A stretch of DNA of 64,000 bases from Fibrobacter sp. (GCA_024399065.1 JAKSIB010000005.1:1-64000); one strand, 5' to 3'; shown: positions 8,841-17,865, counted from the first letter of the stretch. Numbers and translations are program-made. The notes: generated by a model not told the origin, from the letters alone.

Positions 8841-8889
8841 TCACAATATATGGCGGTCATTGTTCGCAAATATGCCCAATATATTGTGA
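8841..8889. promoter_or_regulatory. Pair of NrdR-box-like operators upstream of nrdD
   Basis: The 320 bp gap 8719-9038 is AT-rich and contains no gene. It holds CAATATATGG (8844-8853, preceded by TCA) and CAATATATTG (8877-8886, followed by TG). Both match the core CWATATATWG of the bacterial NrdR box recalled from the literature, nine and ten of ten positions. Their starts are 33 bp apart, close to the three helical turns usual for paired NrdR boxes. The outer arms also form a perfect 14 bp inverted repeat (8838-8851 / 8879-8892). Confidence 0.65.
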
Positions 8890-9038
8890 AAACGGCAATT
8901 TTACCCAGTCACCGACATTTTAAAGTTTTTTGTTATTTTTTTATTACACATCTATCTAACAAAACAACAAAAAATCCTGGCCTAGATATACTAGATCAGG
9001 ACATGTTTGCCTTTTGACGAAAGATCTTAAATCAGTGG

Positions 9039-10640
9039 CTAAACCTTATACAACACACGGGCACGATTCGTTTTTTCGGCAGGCGCTGTAGTAATATGAC
9101 CATCCGAATCAGCCACCATCTTTGCGTTATTGATACTACTGATACGCTTGTCAATCAGACGAGCAAAATCGGCGCATTCATACCCGTCAGAATACAAATC
9201 GGCAAGATCGCTAATCAACGATGCGACATGTGCATGAGTAAAGTTTGCCGAAATGATTTTTTCGGCAGCCGCCTTGAACTCATCATTATCCACATCTACC
9301 CAATCGGGGGCCGTCTTGCCAAGATGAATGTAGCGCTGGTGTACAATATCAGCAATCTGATCAACACTGTTCGGATTCAATACATGAATAACTTCGTCAA
9401 TACGTTCAGCACGAGTCCTGATTGTCGAATGGAGTCGTTGTGGTTCATTGATAGTCAATATCAAGATCCCAGAGAATTTGGCTGAATTGGTTGCATCAAT
9501 ACATGTGATGAACGTACTAGTAAGATTACTTTTTTCGCCAAGATTATTGCCGTCTATGTCATCAAACACAAAGATACTGCCCGGGAACATATTAAGAAGC
9601 CTGAACACATTACGCATCTTAATGGTGTCTGAAATGGCATCCGGTGAAATCCAGAAAACCGGTACGTCAGTGAACTGCATGATCAGCTTATGAATAGACA
9701 CGGTCTTACCTGTGCCCGGATCACCCTGCAAAATATAGCCACGACGCTTCTTAGCATTCAAAATCGTACGGCATGTCTTCGCCATGTCTTCAAGATCAAT
9801 ATTCTTGATCTCAAAATTCACATCTACACGAGGTTCAGTGTGAATAGAACTACCGTCGATACGGATGATGTTTTTGGATACATCGACGGAATCGATGTAA
9901 TTGGAATACACAATGCTTTCCACCATCGTCAGTATGTCGCTCCCGAGTGTATCCTCAGGAACATCGGCATTATGATAATCACCCATGCTAGTGGCTACAT
10001 TGATATACGCAAATTCACCGGCATTCTGATTATTAGTATTGGCAGCCGGATTTTTAGATTGGACATATGTCAATTCCAACCCAATTACGGCGCCATTCAA
10101 CTTCGCTAACATGTACGTCACATTAGGATGGGCATCCTTCGATTTGGCATCCGCCGGGGCTTCCACTTTCGTAATTGTAAAATGATATTTCGCCTGAGCC
10201 GCCTTGGTCATACTTACCACACTCTTGCAAATCTCCGGTGTAGCGTCGAGCTGACGCACACAGATATGATTGCCGTCACGGTATCCCATAAATTTTGCCA
10301 GATCGTCAAAATCAGTATGAGTCTCATAACGCTGTGCGATAAATGTATTATTCACCACAACACTAGCCTTGGCAAGATTCAGCGCAGTATCAACAACATT
10401 AACATATCCACGAACAACACTACTATTTGTGTTTGCCCTGACAATACCCAGAATACTTTCCAGCAGTCGAGACCCAACATTCAAATATTTTGCACTGTTT
10501 TCGCCACATACCTTACGTTTAAGATAGTTCAGCTTTTCTTTAGCAGTTCTACCCACCCACATATCGCTGTCAATTTCGATTTTCAACAGCATATCACCCA
10601 AATCACGCAGAAGCTGGGCCGGTTCAAATTCATTCATCAT
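9039..10640 (-). CDS. AAA+ ATPase
   Basis: A 533-residue protein with a classical AAA+ module in its second half. Walker A is GYILQGDPGTGKT (about residues 300-312) and Walker B is SIFVFDDIDG (about 355-364). A sensor-like LTINEP follows, then an arginine-rich STIRTRAERIDEV. The first 290 residues are a separate unrecognised domain that could bind substrate or DNA. It is not the clamp loader, which is at 49409. Known phage AAA+ proteins of this layout include unfoldase-like and packaging-accessory enzymes, and no choice can be made here. Start chosen for an AGGG site. Confidence 0.7.
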   Translation of the reverse strand: MMNEFEPAQLLRDLGDMLLKIEIDSDMWVGRTAKEKLNYLKRKVCGENSAKYLNVGSRLLESILGIVRANTNSSVVRGYVNVVDTALNLAKASVVVNNTFIAQRYETHTDFDDLAKFMGYRDGNHICVRQLDATPEICKSVVSMTKAAQAKYHFTITKVEAPADAKSKDAHPNVTYMLAKLNGAVIGLELTYVQSKNPAANTNNQNAGEFAYINVATSMGDYHNADVPEDTLGSDILTMVESIVYSNYIDSVDVSKNIIRIDGSSIHTEPRVDVNFEIKNIDLEDMAKTCRTILNAKKRRGYILQGDPGTGKTVSIHKLIMQFTDVPVFWISPDAISDTIKMRNVFRLLNMFPGSIFVFDDIDGNNLGEKSNLTSTFITCIDATNSAKFSGILILTINEPQRLHSTIRTRAERIDEVIHVLNPNSVDQIADIVHQRYIHLGKTAPDWVDVDNDEFKAAAEKIISANFTHAHVASLISDLADLYSDGYECADFARLIDKRISSINNAKMVADSDGHITTAPAEKTNRARVLYKV

Positions 10641-10652
10641 ACAGCTACCCTA

Positions 10653-10832
10653 TTACAACTCACCTTCTTCAGTTGGCATATCATCGTCACCTTCGAACGA
10701 AACCTCAACTCTGGATGTGGATCCACCATACTTCCACGTTTTGATACATACACGTATCACATTCAGAAAAAACGCAGCAAACATCAGCGTCTTCAAAACA
10801 ACAATAATTTTTTCGTGTGTATTACGATTCAT
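10653..10832 (-). CDS. Small single-pass membrane protein
   Basis: A 59-residue protein starting at MNRNTHEK, supported by a GAGG site 6 nt upstream. An earlier in-frame start at 10847 lacks such a site. One hydrophobic segment (IIVVLKTLMFAAFFLNVI, about residues 8-27) is followed by a basic turn and a short acidic tail ending DDDMPTEEGEL. It lies 12 bp before the AAA+ gene and is likely co-transcribed. Function unknown. Confidence 0.5.
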   Translation of the reverse strand: MNRNTHEKIIVVLKTLMFAAFFLNVIRVCIKTWKYGGSTSRVEVSFEGDDDMPTEEGEL

Positions 10833-10876
10833 ACAAACCTCGAACAAAATATAACACTTTTAACACTTTTCGTCAA

Positions 10877-11575
10877 CTACCGTATATCAATAGCATTCAA
10901 AAAATCATTAATCAATGCAGGCTCATACCCAATATCACCCGTTTGAACGGTAATAGGGACACCTAAATAGATGGCAAGCGACGGAATCATGCCACGACGC
11001 CCATGGCCAAGATGGATTAAATTTCGGGCGGACCTGATTTCAGTAGTCAACGACAATAGGCTGCGATTGACCGGAACATCTATACTGAAGCCCATATCCT
11101 TTAAGAAATCGGCAAACATATGTAAATCCAGTGGATCGGCGACAGCTACACGAATTGATTTGGCCTTATCGATTGAATCCCAATCAACCCATTGATCCGT
11201 ACCCACAACGTCACCGACAACAGTAATATCCGCATCACATAAAGGAAGCCGTGTCACACTCGGATCAATGGGATAACTGTTTAATGTCACAGTCTGACGA
11301 CGTATAACCGGGTGATCGAAATTACCAAGGTATATTATACGGACGGCAGATTCCAAATACGGAAGATACGCATCATTCCAATCATGCACGACGTAAATCT
11401 GTCTCTTAGCATCCTTCGTATTCATTATGCGGCCATCACCGGCATGACATACAACAATATCATCAGTTGGTCCATCGGAAAACCGGCACTCATGCATATA
11501 CTTCATGCAGGTGAAACTTAATGCATTGAACTTTGAGTATCCGTCGGCTTCAAAGACATCTTTGCTAAAGAGCAT
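10877..11575 (-). CDS. Possible GT-B-type glycosyltransferase
   Basis: A 232-residue protein, weakly recognised. The second half (about residues 135-225) alternates strands and helices, with ARNLIHLGHGRRGMIPSLAIYLGVPI resembling the nucleotide-sugar-binding half of GT-B enzymes. A GGGAGAAAGC ribosome site fixes the start. This gives a 58 bp overlap with the end of the upstream glycosyltransferase gene, which supports a shared pathway. It could instead be a sugar-nucleotide or lipid-linked enzyme. Confidence 0.4.
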   Translation of the reverse strand: MLFSKDVFEADGYSKFNALSFTCMKYMHECRFSDGPTDDIVVCHAGDGRIMNTKDAKRQIYVVHDWNDAYLPYLESAVRIIYLGNFDHPVIRRQTVTLNSYPIDPSVTRLPLCDADITVVGDVVGTDQWVDWDSIDKAKSIRVAVADPLDLHMFADFLKDMGFSIDVPVNRSLLSLTTEIRSARNLIHLGHGRRGMIPSLAIYLGVPITVQTGDIGYEPALINDFLNAIDIR

Positions 11576-12603
11576 GCTTTCTCCCGGTAGGCATTTATTT
11601 CTTCCAATTGGGCGATAGACAAATCAGAAATCGGCTTAAAAATTCCGTCAATAAACTCGACCACATATTCGGGGCCATCTTCTTTCAGGACTTCATCCAA
11701 TATCTTGGTAAACGTCATTTCACCACTGCGGTCAATGTCATAAATGGTAGTATCAATCGTCAGGTAATGCTCATTGGTACAATGCCATTCCAATTGGACA
11801 CTTAGACGACCGAGACGGTCGTACTTTGTAATTAGAGATTTCAACGATACATTTCCAGCAACGTAATCATGCAGATCATCGTCGGTCATTCGTCGAATAC
11901 ATGCACAACGGCGTCTATTCTCGACATAAACGCTAGACTTAATATACTGCATTGTATTTACCACCGGGTGAAACAAATGGTATACAGTTCCACGATCTGT
12001 ATTTCGTAATATCGGACCAACAAGCCGCTGGCATTTTACCAAGAATGCATCGTCCTCGGCGCCCCAATTATTAAAGTCTTCATCAAACCCACCAATGGCG
12101 TCAAACGTGGCCTTTGTAAATACATTGCAAAGCCCAGTCTGTCTGGTAACATGCACACCATGGTCCTTAGGACCCGGTGTCAATGGCTGTCCGATGACCA
12201 CACGGCGGGTATCAACCTCTTTCAAGTAGATGGCCTCCGAATACGGAAACACCAAGGAGCCCTTGTTCCAGTTGTTACGAATATACTCGATACAAGCGTC
12301 ATCAAGGTATGAATCTGCGTCGCCCATCACATAAGCCTTATAGTCCGGATTAGATCGCACGGCTGCATTCAATAGCTTCGGTTTGCAAAAATCACCAGTG
12401 ATCGCCACTGGGATATGAATAAAGCGTTCGCCATATTTCGATCTAATCTCGCCGAATATGTCGTCAGTTGGATTCTGTTCTGCGACGCACAAATCGGCGT
12501 CAGGAAACCGAACCATAAAATTGTCAATCACAGCCATAATATTGCGTGACCTAAACATATTTCCTTTATTTAAAAAGGCAGTGATAATCAAAAAATCGCC
12601 CAT
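11518..12603 (-). CDS. Family 2-type (GT-A) glycosyltransferase
   Basis: A 361-residue protein. The GT-A fold is visible: an N-terminal strand FLIITAFLNKGNMF, the nucleotide-metal motif in AYVMGDADSYLDD (about residues 91-103), and GLCNVFTKATFDAIGGFDEDFNNWGAEDD (about 158-187). The last is the acceptor/base region typical of galactosyltransferase-like enzymes. The C-terminal third is unrecognised. It starts the minus group 12603 to 9039. Phage enzymes of this kind glycosylate virion proteins, modified DNA or host surface sugars; which applies here is unknown. Confidence 0.7.
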   Translation of the reverse strand: MGDFLIITAFLNKGNMFRSRNIMAVIDNFMVRFPDADLCVAEQNPTDDIFGEIRSKYGERFIHIPVAITGDFCKPKLLNAAVRSNPDYKAYVMGDADSYLDDACIEYIRNNWNKGSLVFPYSEAIYLKEVDTRRVVIGQPLTPGPKDHGVHVTRQTGLCNVFTKATFDAIGGFDEDFNNWGAEDDAFLVKCQRLVGPILRNTDRGTVYHLFHPVVNTMQYIKSSVYVENRRRCACIRRMTDDDLHDYVAGNVSLKSLITKYDRLGRLSVQLEWHCTNEHYLTIDTTIYDIDRSGEMTFTKILDEVLKEDGPEYVVEFIDGIFKPISDLSIAQLEEINAYREKACSLAKMSLKPTDTQSSMH

Positions 12604-12669
12604 AGCCGCACCTGTTTATATGGTTCAATGCATAAAAATATAGCAAAAATGGCCTAATTTTCAACAAAG

Positions 12670-12677
12670 GATAAACT
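12670..12677 (+). promoter_or_regulatory. Variant late-promoter octamer for terL
   Basis: GATAAACT, one mismatch from TATAAACT, 27 nt before the terL ATG, with an AAGGA ribosome site between. Confidence 0.4.
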
Positions 12678-12704
12678 TTACCACAAAGAAAACAAGGATT
12701 TACG

Positions 12705-15545
12705 ATGTCATTTAACGGAATTCACAATCTCCGTGACGCTAAAGAGAGCGTCAAGTACCAGCCATGGCAACTGGCTGAGATCAAGAGATGTTCTGAAGAC
12801 CCTATCTACTTCATCAATACATATGTGTATATCAACACGAAGGATAACGGAATGCAGCTATTCAAGACATGGCCATTCCAGAATGAAGCTATCAAGCGTT
12901 TCCTAAAATACCGTTTTAACATCAACCGATGGAGTCGTCAGGTCGGTAAGTCGACAATCGTTCGTGGGTTCATACTTTGGCATGCCATGTACCATAGTGA
13001 CCAGCTGGTAGCAATGCTCGCAAACAAACTTTCTCTAGCTAAGGAACAGCTACAGCTACTGCGTGACTCGTATGTTGCACTCCCGTACTGGCTGCAGCCC
13101 GGTGTCAAGCTATGGAACAAAATGTCCATCCAGTTTTCAAACAATACCCGTATAATCGTGGCGGCGTCGTCACCTGACGGTATCCGTGGTTTCTCCCCCA
13201 ACCTGCTATATCTGGACGAATTCGCATTCCTACGTTCAGGCATGGCCGATGAATTCATGGCATCAGTATTCCCGGCCATTTCATCAGGTAAGAAAACCCG
13301 TGTGATCATCACAAGCTGTGTCACTAAAGATACAATGGTATTCACACCAGACGGCATCAAAACCGTTGACGACTTCATTATTGACGATGGCCGCCGCCTT
13401 GGTTACGAGGTACCGGATTATCAGGTTCTGGGCCGTTATGGAATGAATCGTGGCCACATCATGCATAATGACGGCCATAAGGCGACGAAGGTTGTGGAAA
13501 CCCAATATTCAAGCATTGAATGCTCGCTAATGCACAAGTTCTGGGTTTGCCGTGATGGTGAATACAAATACATGCGTGCGCATGAACTGAAGCTAGGCGA
13601 CTACTTGATGGTACGGTATGGAATGAATTGCTGGGGTAATGATGAAATCAACTATACCCAACATCATGACGGATTAAGCATAAACGCAATAACACCTGAC
13701 TTGGCATATCTGTTTGGATTATATATTTCAGCAGGAGATATTAAGGATCAAACGTTATGCTTAACGATCGATGATGACATATCTACTTTGTTACGCAAAA
13801 TGAACCTGACAAATTATAAGCGTGACCAATTCCAATATCAGATTGCAAGCGCCGATATAGTAGACCTATTTAAGTTCGTTGGGTTCAATACCAAATTGCC
13901 AGCAACCCAAAAGGAAATACCCCCACGCTTAATGCGTATGAGCAAAGAATGCACGGCAGCCATGATTCAAGGCATGATGGATGGCAATGGTTGCACAACG
14001 GCGACACGTAAGCGTATTTCCTACACATCCACATCGCACAAGCTGATTAAGCAGCTCCGCATGCTTCTATTGAACTTCGGTATACTGTCGGCTATGGATG
14101 ATAAATATTCTCACGATATTGGCGGTAAACCAGCCCGAGAGTATGTACTACAGGCAACACGAGATAACCCGGCCCATTACGATATTATACCGTTCTCGGC
14201 ACAGGAAATCAGACGTCTTAAAAAAACGAACGTGCTAACTAAGGACATGATCAAATTAACCGACGGATGGCGTGGAAAAGGTCAACAGCATTTAAGCAGG
14301 AAACTTATTCTTGACATAAAGGCTCAATTACCACAAGACATTATCGATGCGGAGCCAGTGTTCCAGAACGCAGAACCCGATTTTGTGTGGGCCCCAATTA
14401 CCAAACTTACAGATAGCGAAAACGATGTATTCGATTTCTCGCTAAATGACGACAATTACGGCGGCGAGCAGTGGGCTCACTCGGTCATTTACAATGGTAT
14501 AACTGGTAGGCAAACTCCCGCCGGCCTTAACCACTTCTACCGAATGTGGGAAGATGCCGTCGAAGAAAGTACCGCTTCCTACCACGACCTCATGTCCAAG
14601 TATGTCAAGTCCACAGTTCTGTGGAGCGAGGTTCCGGGTCGTGACCAGCAATGGGGTGTAGACGAAATGGCCCGTATCGGCGAACAGAAATTCCGACAGG
14701 AATATGAATGCGAATTTGTGGGTTCTGCAGTCACACTTATCGACTATAAAATCCTCCAGAAACTCAAGGCATCCAAGCCTATCGCAATCCCGAACATTCC
14801 CAAAGACTATATGGTCAGAATGTTTAAGCGTCCAGAAAACAAGCAGAAGATGGAGGTTAACAAGTGGGTTTACGTTGCATCAATCGACAGTGGCTACGGT
14901 ATCCGAAAAGACTATCATGTTCTTCAGATTCTATTAGCCAAGCACAGTCTTGACGCTGAGCAAGTATTCGTAATGTCATCTAATACAGTGACCATCGAAG
15001 ACTTCTGTTCACTTGCATACAAAATACTGAAACTATACGGAAACCCACCGTTAACAATCGAATTCAACGGTCCGGGTTCACGAACATACGGAATCATGTT
15101 CAACCAGTTAGATTACGAGAATATTGTAAACTACGATAACAAGTTACACGGTCTATGGGCGACAAATGCGATCAAGCAGACAGCCGTTATGCTATTAAAG
15201 CTATATGTGCAGCGTTTCTATCTAAAGCTGCATGATGAGGCTACCATTACCGAACTAATGTCATTTACCCAATTGACGGTAAATAAATGGGGTGGTAGCG
15301 GCGGCAACCATGACGACAATGTGACGGCACTATACTGGGCCATCTACTACATGGCATCAGAATTCTTTGAAGGTGAACAGAAGGAAATGCGGTTCATGGA
15401 TGGTCTAGAGCTGGCATTTGCGTCTGCCGACAATGGCGATGCAGAGAATGCGGCAATCGAATTCATGAACGACGACTATGCAAAGGCAGAACAAGCTGCA
15501 ATGGGAGCATTAGAGAAAACATCTGGATTCGAAAACCAACGCTAA
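12705..15545 (+). CDS. terL: Terminase large subunit with in-frame intein
   Basis: A 946-codon reading frame made of a T4 gp17-like packaging motor split by a 399-residue intein. N-extein (residues 1-204): Walker A WSRQVGKST (76-84), Walker B LLYLDEFAF (168-175) and the start of ATPase motif III, RVIITS. C-extein (604-946): TPAGLNHFYRMW completes motif III. The RNase H-like nuclease follows with SIDSGYG..KDYH (about residue 728), IEFNGPGS and a final HDDNVTALYWA acidic site. The spliced protein would be about 547 residues. It powers DNA packaging at the portal and cuts concatemers. A TerS-like gene is far away at 42088. Confidence 0.95.
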   Translation: MSFNGIHNLRDAKESVKYQPWQLAEIKRCSEDPIYFINTYVYINTKDNGMQLFKTWPFQNEAIKRFLKYRFNINRWSRQVGKSTIVRGFILWHAMYHSDQLVAMLANKLSLAKEQLQLLRDSYVALPYWLQPGVKLWNKMSIQFSNNTRIIVAASSPDGIRGFSPNLLYLDEFAFLRSGMADEFMASVFPAISSGKKTRVIITSCVTKDTMVFTPDGIKTVDDFIIDDGRRLGYEVPDYQVLGRYGMNRGHIMHNDGHKATKVVETQYSSIECSLMHKFWVCRDGEYKYMRAHELKLGDYLMVRYGMNCWGNDEINYTQHHDGLSINAITPDLAYLFGLYISAGDIKDQTLCLTIDDDISTLLRKMNLTNYKRDQFQYQIASADIVDLFKFVGFNTKLPATQKEIPPRLMRMSKECTAAMIQGMMDGNGCTTATRKRISYTSTSHKLIKQLRMLLLNFGILSAMDDKYSHDIGGKPAREYVLQATRDNPAHYDIIPFSAQEIRRLKKTNVLTKDMIKLTDGWRGKGQQHLSRKLILDIKAQLPQDIIDAEPVFQNAEPDFVWAPITKLTDSENDVFDFSLNDDNYGGEQWAHSVIYNGITGRQTPAGLNHFYRMWEDAVEESTASYHDLMSKYVKSTVLWSEVPGRDQQWGVDEMARIGEQKFRQEYECEFVGSAVTLIDYKILQKLKASKPIAIPNIPKDYMVRMFKRPENKQKMEVNKWVYVASIDSGYGIRKDYHVLQILLAKHSLDAEQVFVMSSNTVTIEDFCSLAYKILKLYGNPPLTIEFNGPGSRTYGIMFNQLDYENIVNYDNKLHGLWATNAIKQTAVMLLKLYVQRFYLKLHDEATITELMSFTQLTVNKWGGSGGNHDDNVTALYWAIYYMASEFFEGEQKEMRFMDGLELAFASADNGDAENAAIEFMNDDYAKAEQAAMGALEKTSGFENQR
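13317..14513 (+). other. Intein inside TerL (residues 205-603) with degenerate LAGLIDADG domain
   Basis: The insert begins with Cys205 (CVTKDTMVFTPDG, intein block A) and has a block B-like CSLMHKFWV with His277. It ends with a block F/G-like stretch: VFDFSLNDD, HSVIYNGITGRQ, then Thr604. Removing it restores the expected terminase motif IITS-TPAGLNHF. The last intein residue is therefore Gln603, not the usual Asn, and the penultimate residue is Arg rather than His. Two LAGLIDADG-type helices are seen at 333-344 and 417-429. The acidic residue before the final Gly is Ala343 in one and Asn428 in the other. Confidence 0.85.
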
Positions 15546-15547
15546 CA

Positions 15548-15555
15548 TATAAACT
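15548..15555 (+). promoter_or_regulatory. Late-promoter octamer downstream of terL
   Basis: TATAAACT 27 nt before the ATG at 15583. Confidence 0.6.
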
Positions 15556-15582
15556 ACAGGTAAATTTATAGTGAGAGCGCAC

Positions 15583-16572
15583 ATGTTTAACGAACTCGAA
15601 CAATTGAAACAGTTGACCCGTTCCATCGAAATGGAATCCATTGAAATGGAAGCATCTGACCCGGATCTTGGCGCCGTCATTATCGATGGCGTCATGGACA
15701 ATTCACCATACGTCAAGGGAGACCCGTGCTTTGTGGCCGTCATTGAAGGTCAAGGCAAGAAGGAATCCAAGGCAGACGCTGACGACGAGAAGACCGATGA
15801 CGAGAAACAGCCCAAGCACGTAGGTAGCTCCGGCACCCCGGGTAAAAATACCACCGAAATTAAGATGGGTGATACTAAATCCACCGCACCTGCAATTTTC
15901 GAAAAGAATGATACGGCCGAATCCGTGGAAGAATGTTTCCTGAGCGGTGTTGGATCAGCAATGAAACAGGGTATGCACCGATTTGAATCATGTGTCGACG
16001 GCCCTGAAGCACTTCTGCAACCGGGAACATTCGCCGCTCCAAAGCATTGTGCCAACGGCAAACCGGTAATCATGTACATCACAAGCAATGATGGCGGCTA
16101 CATCAAGGCAAGCATGCCGACCAAGATCGAAAGCAATTACGCCCATAGCGGAAATGGATGCTGGCCAAAATTCATTTTTGAATCTGATGAGCTGACACCG
16201 ATGTCCGACATTTCCAAAGATCAGATTCATGATGTCATCGCATTCAATGATAATGCGTGTGAAAACGACCTCTGCGCATGTAAGTCTGGCTTTGACGGTG
16301 AAACTCCAATGAAGCAGGCACAGGAAATGGCACAGTATGGACAGCAGGATAAGCCTCAGGAACATGTTGATATCCGTAAACTTTCCGATCTACTTGATAT
16401 AATTTCAGGTATCGAGACCCCATTTGCCGACCAAGACACAACAGTATCTACGCCAGTCATGGTATCATACAATGACGACGGGTCAATCAGCGCACAGCAG
16501 CAGAGTGTTACTGTAAAGAATAATGGCGGCAAGCATGTTGCACCATGGGGAAGCTCTATGCTGGAGTTCTAA
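15583..16572 (+). CDS. Unknown cysteine-containing late protein
   Basis: A 329-residue protein from ATG 15583; an in-frame GTG at 15571 is an alternative start. No family was recognised. The N-terminus is helical and acidic with a repeated EMESIEMEA stretch. Residues about 60-110 are a charged, disordered linker. The middle holds many cysteines (CFLSG, SCVDG, KHCANG, GNGCW, NACENDLCACKSG), which is unusual for this window. It is followed after 1 nt by a thiol-disulfide oxidoreductase gene, so disulfide exchange may matter for it. Driven by its own late octamer, hence probably a structural or packaged protein. Confidence 0.6.
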   Translation: MFNELEQLKQLTRSIEMESIEMEASDPDLGAVIIDGVMDNSPYVKGDPCFVAVIEGQGKKESKADADDEKTDDEKQPKHVGSSGTPGKNTTEIKMGDTKSTAPAIFEKNDTAESVEECFLSGVGSAMKQGMHRFESCVDGPEALLQPGTFAAPKHCANGKPVIMYITSNDGGYIKASMPTKIESNYAHSGNGCWPKFIFESDELTPMSDISKDQIHDVIAFNDNACENDLCACKSGFDGETPMKQAQEMAQYGQQDKPQEHVDIRKLSDLLDIISGIETPFADQDTTVSTPVMVSYNDDGSISAQQQSVTVKNNGGKHVAPWGSSMLEF

Positions 16573-16573
16573 T

Positions 16574-16933
16574 ATGGCATTACCTAAAATTATATATGAT
16601 AGTAGTTGTCCGGTCTGTTCGGAATACATGCGTCTTGTAAAAAACAAGATTTCCAAGACAGAGACCAATGGTCCAAAGGTCGAGTACCAGTCCAGCGATG
16701 GTCAGGCATCCGACTTTGAATACATCACCGCAAGCGGCAAGTCCTTCCAAGGCGTCGCTGCGATAGATGCGATGGCAAAGGATTTCCCGGTCATCAAGGA
16801 CTATATGTGGATGCTTCCGTCAGAATATAAAACGGCCGGCCTGAAAATCGCATACAAGGTCGGTAGCGTCGTCCGTAAAGTTCTAGGCACCGTAAAGAAA
16901 GGTTGCAACTGCGGCGGCGGAAAACGTAAATAG
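16574..16933 (+). CDS. DCC-family (DUF393) thiol-disulfide oxidoreductase-like protein
   Basis: A 119-residue protein starting MALPKIIYDSSCPVC. The YDSSCPVC motif near residue 8 is the redox D-x2-C-x2-C signature of the DCC/DUF393 thioredoxin-like family. The rest (FQGVAAIDAMAKDFP, then DYMWMLP) matches the helical second half. The tail CNCGGGKRK is Cys/Gly-rich and basic, which is not typical for the family. An upstream in-frame extension from 16523 is rejected because it runs back into the previous gene. Separation from that gene is 1 nt. Confidence 0.7.
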   Translation: MALPKIIYDSSCPVCSEYMRLVKNKISKTETNGPKVEYQSSDGQASDFEYITASGKSFQGVAAIDAMAKDFPVIKDYMWMLPSEYKTAGLKIAYKVGSVVRKVLGTVKKGCNCGGGKRK

Positions 16934-16950
16934 GTCAATGAATATCAAAA

Positions 16951-16979
16951 GGCCACCCATTGCTGGGTGGCCTCTTTTT
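16951..16979 (+). terminator. Intrinsic terminator
   Basis: GGCCACCCA 16951-16959 pairs with TGGGTGGCC 16964-16972, followed by a T-run. It ends the terL-side unit. Confidence 0.85.
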
Positions 16980-17007
16980 ATGCCTCTTTTATGCCTCTTT
17001 GAGGTAT

Positions 17008-17862
17008 TTAAGCAATACTGATGGTGACTCCCTCAACCGCCACCCTCAGTCCAAGCACTACATGAACCTGTCCGTATTCGAACGAGCATGTAATCTTAGA
17101 TTCATCCACAGCACGGGGAATGTGATACGACACTTCGTGCTTTCCGAGAAGATAGTCTGGGATGTTGATCTGTGATTCAATTTTAGGGCGTTTACCCTTC
17201 GAACCCTTGACCATCCCCTTGATACTATCGCTATATGTATTTCGTGTATACACGATCTTCACGTCGTTTTCCGGCGTAAGACTGATACTAACATCGTTCT
17301 TTTTTACGCCCGGCAAGTCTACAATGACATGGCATTCATTATTAGTCAGCACCAATTCAGAAAACGGTTCGTCCAGATAAAACTCAGATTGCGAATCACC
17401 TGAAATCGGAATATTCTGCGCCGGAGCAATAGGAGGTTGCTGAGGCTGCGGGTAATATTGTTGCTGCGGCGGGTAATACTGCTGTGGCGCCTGTTGCGCC
17501 GGCGGTGGCGGCATCTGCGGATTAAACGGCTGTTGTTGCGGTCTAGGCGGTTGCGGCGGCATCTGCTGAGGCATATTGCCGACACCACGGCCACGCTTCA
17601 CGTTAATCTGTCCGTCAATAGGGTTGGCCGCCGAAATACGTGCGGTCTCCTGCTGCATAGCCGCAATAGCCGCTGGGGAAATTTTAGACCCGTTTTCAGT
17701 TCCATCCATAATAGTCGATGTGTAATCAGGCTGGCCAGTAAAGATCAAAGTATCTGAATTATCCATTTTTCGTCTTCCTTCTAGTTTGACAACTTCCGGT
17801 GTTTCATCATCATTATGTGACGTGCCGAAAAGTTTCCCAAGCAAATTCCCGAAAATTCCCAC
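17008..17862 (-). CDS. Hsp20/alpha-crystallin-like protein with Pro/Gln-rich linker
   Basis: A 284-residue protein. The C-terminal 125 residues look like an alpha-crystallin domain: FSELVLTNNECHVIVDLPGVKKNDVSISL (strands 2-4), then VKIVYTRN, and a late SYHIPRAVDESKITCSFEYGQVHVVL. The N-terminal half starts with an amphipathic MGIFGNLLGKLFG. It contains a roughly 60-residue Pro/Gln/Tyr-rich low-complexity segment (about residues 100-155). Small heat-shock proteins occur in several T4-like phages and may help virion protein folding. The gene begins 3 bp after the sigma factor stop, so the two are one operon. Confidence 0.65.
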   Translation of the reverse strand: MGIFGNLLGKLFGTSHNDDETPEVVKLEGRRKMDNSDTLIFTGQPDYTSTIMDGTENGSKISPAAIAAMQQETARISAANPIDGQINVKRGRGVGNMPQQMPPQPPRPQQQPFNPQMPPPPAQQAPQQYYPPQQQYYPQPQQPPIAPAQNIPISGDSQSEFYLDEPFSELVLTNNECHVIVDLPGVKKNDVSISLTPENDVKIVYTRNTYSDSIKGMVKGSKGKRPKIESQINIPDYLLGKHEVSYHIPRAVDESKITCSFEYGQVHVVLGLRVAVEGVTISIA

Positions 17863-17865
17863 ATA

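Noticed and set aside
8719-9038. A short gene in the gap upstream of nrdD
   Set aside because: No frame with a start and ribosome site was found; the content is AT-rich regulatory sequence.
9039-10640. AAA+ ATPase as the sliding clamp loader
   Set aside because: The gene at 49409 fits gp44 much better (SRC motif, LPWVERYRG start, next to the polymerase); this one has a large unrelated N-terminal domain.
17346-17757. Arg-rich open frames on both strands over the Hsp20-like gene
   Set aside because: They are shadows of the Pro/Gln-rich linker codons and have no ribosome sites.
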